Source: Aplysia californica (taxonomy: Eukaryota > Mollusca > Gastropoda > Aplysiida > Aplysiidae). Taken from it: a DNA stretch of 64,000 nucleotides. The notes below the pieces were generated by a model. It worked only from the letters and a program-made list of their open reading frames with translations, had not been told where the DNA came from and searched no databases. Shown here in pieces: positions 25,801 to 34,800 of the stretch. The stretch is taken from assembly GCF_000002075.1 (NCBI RefSeq), contig NW_004797316.1, positions 1,299,560-1,363,559 of the forward strand. The letters are read 5' to 3'. The number at the start of each line of letters is the position of its first letter. The first letter of the stretch is position 1. The position numbers and the translations under genes were made by a program.

Positions 25801-28800
25801 AACATCGTCCGCCTCGTGATTGTCGGATTTCAGACGATTGTCGGCAAACATGCAGGTCTAAGTCCTACGCTGTCGCAGTTTTTTTACGGAGGGAGTTGAT
25901 AATGATGAAGGAACAAGTACATGACTTGTAAAAATACGGAAGAGGGGAAGCACTGTAAAAGCATAGAAACAAGGACTCCATTACTAAAATCATTAGCCAA
26001 CACTCACTTTGCCATGCTTGCTGAACAGTGTCTTGAGGTCTGTGGCCCTTGTGCTTGAAGACAGTCCACTCACCCACAGATTGCGACTGCTCTGGGAGGC
26101 TACAACACACAAATTTCCTTTTGATAGGACTATAGAATATAACTAACTGTTTAAAAAAAAAAAGAAAAAGGAAAACCCAATGAAAATGAAAACAGCAAAA
26201 TATCAATCAAAATTGAAAGTAAAATGTCCCATGTGTGGGTGAAAGGAAGGAGAGGAGAGAAAGAGAGGGAATTCTTTAGCTCTTCAAAAGTTTTCACTAT
26301 AACTTAACCAATCAGGTCATCATTTTTTTTTTTTAAGTAGCAGAACTTACACAGATTCCGCGGCAATCATACACATGAATATTTGCTCCAATTTCTTCAG
26401 AGCACTTGATAAATTTGGATGCATACTCTTATGTCAAACTTAACTTGAATATTATATCTTTTCTTCCATTTTAATCTCAATGTTCAATAAATAAAGCTTA
26501 ACAACTAGATCATAGAAATGGCAAAGAAAAAAAATAAAACACAACATGTATGCTACCATTATTTTAAGGTAGATGGGGACCGTGTGGCCCTGCACAGACT
26601 AACATGTTCACTAAAAAAAACTCTGCCAGGGGTGGGTAGGCTAAATTAATTTTTTTTAAACTTCACTCACTTTTCTCATCCTTCTTGACTGGTTTTGCAG
26701 GACCGCTGAAAGATAAATTAGAAGAGTTAGAATTGGAAATAATAAAATGTAGCTGCTTTAAAAAAAAAATTTAAAAAACCTTTATAATTTTGGTCAATTA
26801 CAGTTAGCAATAATTATTTTTCATCATAAGTGTTTCACTAGTCATGAAGACAAAAATATTAAAACAAATTCTTCAGTAATAGAACAACAACTAGATTTGT
26901 AATGAGTGTGTAATCAGACATGATAAAAGATCTTTGTGATGTTTGCCTCTCACTGGAAACGCTGAATATAGTTGTGTGACTGTACATCTCAATCTGTTCA
27001 TACACAGCTGGTAGTACTAGAAGCGCCCTCGTTCCAAAGAAGAATGAAATGCCACCTACTTCCAAGAGACAGCAGAGAACATAACACTTTACAAAATTTA
27101 TCAAAAGGACTTAAAACAAACCTCTTGACTGCAGTTTTCCCATCTTTTTCATCTTTACTTGCAGTTGCTTGCTTGCTGGCTGTGTCCTTTGGGTCAGTCT
27201 TCTCACTCGTCTTAGCAGCAGCCACCTCTGGGTCAGCGGTAGATGTCTCATTACTTGCCGCAGGCTCTTCCTTCTTCACTTCCTCTGCCTGGCTCACCAC
27301 TCCGTCTGCAGGTGCAGCTTCCGCAGGTTTCCCATCACCAGACTGTGTCGAGTCTAGGAGATCAGAGTCTATATCATTCAGCACCGTATCGTCTACTTGA
27401 ACTACAAACGAGTCGTCTCCACCTTCATAAAGTCCAGAGGATGCATTCTCTCCCTTAGAGGGAACCGCCGGGACATTAGCCGAACCTGCAGACGCAGGGG
27501 TTTTTGGTGTAGGTGTAGCCACACTTGCACTGAGAGAACTGGAGTTGTTTTCGCCTGCACTGCCAGAGTCCGCTTCAGCTGATACAGGATCGTCCGCTTT
27601 CTGATCAGTCGATGAAGGCTCTGCCACTGCAAGGAGAGGTTCCTCCTTTGCTAATTCACGTTCGACAGTCTCAGCGATAATGTTTGTAGCACCACTATCT
27701 TCGGTGCTGTGAACAGGGTCTTCCAACAGATCTGGCTGTTCATCTAGAGCTTCATCATCAGGGTTGCCTTCTACATCAAACTCATCACCTTCTTCAAACT
27801 CCTCAGGTACCTCCATCAATTCATCTGGGACATTAGCATCATCCATCAAAGCAGCTTCATCTTCTGCAGCAGCCTCGACATCATTCTCATCATTGAGGGG
27901 CACTAAAGAAATTTGTAAAAATTAGATTAAGTAAACAAACAATCTGTGGGATGGGTGGAAGCAACTTCAGTGGTCGACCCCAGGCAGTAATGAGCATACT
28001 TACACCCTTGGTGTTGGCTGGAAGAAGAGTTCTGCTCCATGCCTTGAGCAATGATGAATCCAGTCTCAGACGCTTCCACAAGTAAAGTAGCAATCATAAT
28101 CAGTAACAATACTTAGGCTGGCTTTCATCTTGCTGGGTTTCCGGCATCGTTGGAAAAAAGTTACAACATTGCTTTTTAACGCTAGAGCATCTTTTCGTTA
28201 CATCAAGATTATATCTTGTTTTGACGGGAGGCCAAATCATCCTTACAGCTCAGGGGGCAATGACTTGTGGAGAGTAAATTTCTTCCTTGCTGATTTGTTC
28301 AGAACATCTGGAACTTGGTCAATCTTTACAGGCATCTAAAAGCAACTTTCAACTAGGATAATCAGCATGCGCTGAAACTTAAATTTGTGTTCAATGTATT
28401 ACTTATGAAAAAAAATATTAGACACAGTTAAGCTTGAAGACAGGACAACAAACACAAGAACTGCAGAGAATGACATGGCAGAGTTTTAGTCAGTTGAAAC
28501 AGACAGAATCAGAAAGTTGCTTGGAGAATAAATACCTTCTTCCTGACCAACAGAAGGGCCACCAATAGTTCCAGTCTTGTCTTCTGCATTCAGCTGTCGA
28601 ACAAAATGCAGATAGATCATTTTAATATTCAGATTCCCATCACCAAACCACCCCACCCACACACACACCTTTCATGTTCTTCAATACGGCAAAGATGGAA
28701 AAACTCTTGTATATTGCTGTGCCCACATTCTATACAAGGTTTTGATGTAAGTTTTCAATGTTATGCCTGTCTTTTTCAAAAGTTGATTAGGCCAATACAG

Positions 28801-31800
28801 CCGAAACACAGCATGGTTAACTACTGACATGGTTGCACTTTCATCAATCTGAAAGCTCAAGTCCTTATTGTCTACACTCAACTTGACAAAAGGAGGCAAT
28901 TTATCCTTTTGCACACAGACTTTTTTATAGGCTTCATCAATACAGCTAGGCCTATCTCTCAGCTCATCCAAAAATTTCACTGGACCCGACCTGTGCTGTC
29001 TCTTAGAGATTGTGGAGATCTAGTTCTACACTTTGAACTATGTCCTTTTTCTGGCACTTGAAATATACAGCATCTTTAAATTTGCACAATCATTGTGGTG
29101 AGGACCACCACCTCTGGAACATTTAGGCAATTTCTTCTTTTCTCCAGAACTACGATTTCTGGTCTTCTTCTCTGACTATGATTCTCTTTCCTCATCTTGG
29201 AATAATTCCCTTCTCCTCCTGTGCTGGGACCAATGTCTGAGACCCCCTTCGCAGCTGCTCCCATAGCCTGTGCTATTTCTAATGCTTTCTAAAAAAGTTA
29301 GCTCTTTTTCAGATAAGAGTCTCCTGCATCAGTCTGTCATTAACGCCACTGACCAACCAACCTCTCAGCATTTTATCAAGTTTGTCTCCATAATCACAAA
29401 ATTCACAGAGCTTCTTCAATTTAGTATCACATTCTTCCACACATTCATCTGAATTCTCAACTCTTGAATTGAATTTGAAACGTTCTATGACCAAAGGCCT
29501 AGAATTGTGGTTTCTGACAACCTCAATAACTTCTTTGTAGAAATACTCCCCTGATTTCTTTGATTCAGCCAAATCGCTTATGAATTATACGTTTTATTGC
29601 CTACTAAGCTCAGCAACACTGCTTTCATTTCTATTCTGTAATGCCATTGGCAATGAAAAAATACTCCAATTACAGAATTTTAGTCAGTTTTCAATGCAGA
29701 GCATACATTCCGATGAAAAAGGTGCAAACACAGAAGAAAGCACTTGTATTCAATATGATCACAACAGCTCAAAAGTACATCTTTTACTTTGCTGGACATT
29801 AATTGCAAAGATATCTTAAGATGTTCTTATTGTAGTTGTTTGTCAAGGACTTCTCGAACATCAGGAAATACAAACCATTGTTACAATCATTAAAATAAGG
29901 TAAAACAAAATTATTTCTAATAAGAATTGAGGATATGAAGACTCTATGGCCAGTCCTACCTCATCAGGCTGAGGCAAAGGTTTGTCCTGAACAGGTAAAC
30001 CTTCTTCCATAGCATCTCCAGCGTTATTGACCTGGTCAGCCTCAATAGCCAGCAGTTCCTCCTCATCAGCTGCCTAAATACACATGCAATTACAGAATTA
30101 CATGTAATACTAAAGGCTGAATCAGTTAATGAACAAAGTTAATAGCAGATATGCAACCACACTAACCTTATATGCACTTCTATACAAATTAATTTTCAAG
30201 CCTTTGAATTAAAGTACCAAAAAGTCATTGGAGCTGGTAAGACTCCTAAATTAAAAACTCTTTTTTTTTTTTTTTTAACAGAATCCGGGGGGAAAAGAAA
30301 ACCAGACTTAAAATGTAAACGTCAAATTGGAAAAATCAAGACTAAAATAAAAAATATTTACCTTTTCAGTATTACTATCTCCGTTTTCTGTAAAAAAAAA
30401 AAAAAAAAAAAAAGTCCATGTTAGAGGCAGAAGCCCAAAATGTAATAATCACCTGAACTGTGTTATCAAATCTGTGGGAACATGGTCAATCGGCAACAAC
30501 GTGAAAATGAAGAAGAATATCATATAGCTGACGTGAAGGGAAGAAAAGAGAAAATAGACATGGTGGGGCTCAGAGCCCCCCCGACAGAAGAGACAGCAAG
30601 CTATAATAAATAATTGAACAAGAAATAATATAATTTAAAAGAATCTCTCCTTGAGGGGAAAAGCAGCTGGATGCGAGGGAAGAGAAGCTGACATGGATCA
30701 GTGTGAAACCAACATGTACTAATGAAAAATTTCACTCCATTTTTTAAAATTAAATTATAATGGATACTTAAGAACTATAAATTAATTATCTTGCAAAAAT
30801 TTTTTCAGAAACCTATTTTTCTACACAAATGTTAACAGGCTCGTGCATAAAACAAAGTTACAACTAAAAAACATAATGGTTTAAAGCATTTCTTTATCTA
30901 AAACATAATCATTAGCTTAAATTCTAAATAGACATTTTTTTTAACCCCCCCCCTACAATAGTATAGATTCTGAATTAGAAAAGAAACTACTGAAAAGACA
31001 GAGACCAAACTTAGTAAAAAAAAAAACATTAGTCATTAATTATTGCAGTTCTTACCTTCCATTTTCGACTTCCCAGCACTAGCAGGCTTCTTAGGAGTTT
31101 CTATGACTTCAAACTCAAAGCTGTTAGGATCTTTACCTTCAGTTTCAATTGCCTATTGATAAATGAGACAAAGAGAAACAAACTATAAAACAAACATTTA
31201 TCACATAAAACGTCACAATACAACACGTAACAGGGTCAAAATCAAGAATCATAGCCTCTGGATATGTGTCAACATACCAAGAAGTTCTGTTGGATGCTAC
31301 AAAAATTGATTTTTTTTCTTCTTAGTAAGTGTCTTATTGCACTCGCAACACAATAAGGTAGCAATGCCAATCAGGCTTTCCCGCGCTGCGAAAATTTGGT
31401 CCCCGTTTGCGGGTGAATTTTTGGACAGGGACGTAGCGTAGGTGACCAACTTTCCCAACCTCAGTCTGCTCTATTTCTGGACCAATGTGAATAAACTCGG
31501 CAACCAATCAGAAAATAGGGAAAAACTAATGATATGTGGACGTTGAAGTTCATACACATAAATTAACCAATATGTTTGGTGTCGGGAACACTTTCGTATC
31601 GGGTGTACTGAAAACTATAAGGAGCTTGAATTTCAACACGAGATGGTGATAGATCTATCCTCTATAGTGTGCTAAATTTTGAACGTTCTGTGTCGAGTAT
31701 TTGTATAGAACTGATCATAAATGCCCAACTACCCCCCCTACCCAAAGCGGCTTCGCACGGAGACCGGCCATTTTCCCCTCACTCTCGCGGCAAATGTATG

Positions 31801-34800
31801 TGACCAACAAATCCCCAAATGACTATTCCGCGCCCGTTCATTGGTCACTTGAAACAGGGCAATGGTGGGCGCACGCATCCGGTTGCTTTCCTCTCTGTTC
31901 CCTTGTAACATCGCAATGGGGGTATTCCGAGGCGATGTTATCTCGTCTCGGGGTGTTTGCGTATCAACAGGGAAAAAGAATCTTTAATTTTACGGCATGT
32001 TAGATAGAATTAACTTTTCTTTTAAGGCTGGCATGGTCTAGAGTCATCAAAGAAAGCTTTGCCATTATTTAGTCACGCTGCCAACATATTCTTAATGATC
32101 CCACGTTGTGATACGATGCTATAAATAAAATAGACTCGTCCCGACACCCCTTTTAGCACAATCGTAAGGCGGATTTCACGGTAAGGGTGTGAGAGACAAC
32201 ACAGGGTTTATTTTTTTAACAAAAGTCTCCTGTTGTACAGTTTTGTGTCCAATTTGTGTTGTTTTGATTGTTTATGTGCCCAATAAACAGGTGAATAAAA
32301 AGCAAGTGTTGACTTTGTTTATTTCGTTTGAAATGTTGCGTAACAGGGTCACGGACGTGAGTATTGAGACTTAACAGCGTTTCCCGATGTTCGCGAGTCT
32401 GACAATTTTTGTTTTAAATGGCATATTATGCTAGATTTTCGCCCAAAATGGCTAGAACACCCAAGTAGTATGTTTTTCTAATGTGATGAGTCAAAAAAAC
32501 GAAATGGAGCACCAGTTTGAAACGGCAACGGACAGAGCGAAATGGTGATTGTAAATCGCGGGTGTAAGTCTTATATTTTGACTCAACATGAAGTGCTAAA
32601 TTTACTTCCAAAAGCAAAATGAATGGAAGTTTTTATGCTCAGACTACGTGATACTCATTTCTACATCGGTTTTAGCCATAATTTGCGAAAATTGAAGAAA
32701 TTATTAGTAGATTCGAGAGTATTTTGTGACGCACCCCTCCAGGTAAGTGTGCGACAACTCACGTGCGCGACCAGTATTTCTCGGAGATTTACGGAAAACC
32801 ACGAGGGCTTTCCGCCAAGCCGAGGCTAAAAACTACTTCCGTTTGGGGCCCTTCTTTCATTCTTTAGCGTCCTTTTCGATGAGGTGGATGTTTTGTCTTG
32901 TTTTCCAAGTTTTTTCTTTGTAAGACTACAACGTGCCAACCCACAACGTTGCAACGCATTACAAATCCAACCCGCTTATCTGCCATATTTATTATGTTTA
33001 TATTGATTGAAAGACTGCAACACAACGTGCAGCATGTGTAGGAAGTAAACAAATGACGTTAGGGACAAAAATAGCGTTCTCTTTGTGATACCGACAAAGC
33101 TTTGAGCCGTCCAGATGGTTGCAGATGGTGATTTCGTAGTCTTACAGGCGGTTCCAATGTTGTGAGCCATTTTTTCAACTGATATTTTTTTCTTTTTCCT
33201 TTAACTGATTCCGTCCATTTGACTGCTGACAGCAGCCCTGAGATTTTCCGCACCATCCATTCGACCGCTGTGAGCGGCTCAACGAAATCCGAAACAAATG
33301 TGCACTTTTTAACTTAGTTCCTACTTTTTAAGTTGTCGAAAGGAGGTAGTACTTGTAAACAAACCTGACCTCAATCTCCGAGTGCCAATATTGATCGAAA
33401 CTCAGCGAAATTCTTGCAAAAATCGTTGTTCTGTTGTCGCTATGTAGGCTAGATCTAAGGGTAAATAACACGGAGCCTGGTATAAGAAAAAGGCCCTTCA
33501 AAGAAAGATATTTAACTAAATTTGTGAAATTTTTGCATAAATGTGTGCTAGGGTGATATTGCTACAACTTTGTGTTGATTCCTATGGATTATAAGGACTT
33601 GTAGAGCTGAGAAAATGCAGTAAGAGGTGTTGCTGTTGCGCAATTTTTTTTTCCTCATTCGTTTTTGTCTGACAGAAAATACCATACAAAAAGATTATAG
33701 GTCATTGTTATTGATATAAACAGATTCCTCTATTGATCCCCATCACTTTGGTATATGACAATACCTATTAGAGTAACTTAGAGCTTCACAGTAATGCATT
33801 AAATAGATGCACCCCAGGTCTAAAACTGAACAAGGAAAAATAATTCTGTCCAGAGCCTGAAAAAATCATGGACGGAATCGGTTAATTATTCCCTTTTTAT
33901 TGTTCATTTTAATTTTTATTATTTTTTTATATGTTGTGTACATAATGATTTTTGTGGACAGTGAATTCAATTAAATGGATTATTATACAGAATTTGGTGA
34001 TATTCAATTCATGGATTGTATTGTTTGCACCAAGGTAAGGTTACATTTTATTAAATAACTTTTTTCACAAGCATTTGCTGTCTCTCTAACTAACTTTTTA
34101 AAATTCCTCTTTGAAAGACCTTTCCATTGATACAAAATACATAACCTTTTGAAAAAGTTCAAAATCCTGAAAAAAATTGGGAAAGTGGGAAACCTGTGGG
34201 TCCTCACCGTGAAATCCGCCGTAATATGTACACCAAAATTTTAATTATAACAAAATAAGTACGAAACGGTTAGTAAATCTTGATTTTCACGATCGAGCCT
34301 CGGTGTCACATACGCTTCCGCCTGCCGCCATAGCTGCCTATTCGCTTGAAAGTGAAACGTACTCTCCGGACCGGGAGAATCTGAACGAATATAATATCAC
34401 GATTGCGACCGGCAAAAATAAACTTCCTAACCACATCGGACTTGGTTTTCAAATATTCCAGTTCTGCGATACTGCTCTATTTTGACAAAAGATGGGACTT
34501 GTTGAGATAGGTTTACTCACCAAGCTGAATCTCGTATTTTTCGCATTCCAGGATGCGTATTTTTTCACGAAAAGTCGTATTCGCCTATTTTCTGCAAAAA
34601 ATCGTACTAAAATACGTAAAATCGTACTGGTTGGCATCTCTGCAGGGGGGTCTCCCCCCTGACAAAAGTTTATGAATAGATCTACGGGTCCGAGATTCTC
34701 CATTGAGAGATAAAAACTGGGGAAGATCATGAATTCCTAAGGTTAACCCTCATCCTGCGGGAGTCGGGTTTATGTAGCCCGATAAGCCTATTTCGGCACC

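Larger units (their letters stand above)
31358..34275. mobile_element. Element A copy 1 (GTAGCAATGCC end), with two further elements nested
   Basis: Left end GTAGCAATGCCAAT. The sequence matches, inverted, element A copy 2 (46,895-48,070), but is split by element E at 32,168-34,220. The far end is lost near 34,275. It carries no protein-coding frame; open frames conserved among copies are short. Lies in SAFB intron 1. Confidence 0.7.

Noticed and set aside
26998-27121. Extension of the SAFB exon 7 frame to 26,998
   Set aside because: The frame reads through the donor GAG|GTTTGT; exons 8 and 9 need splicing at 27,122 to restore phase and the RRM.
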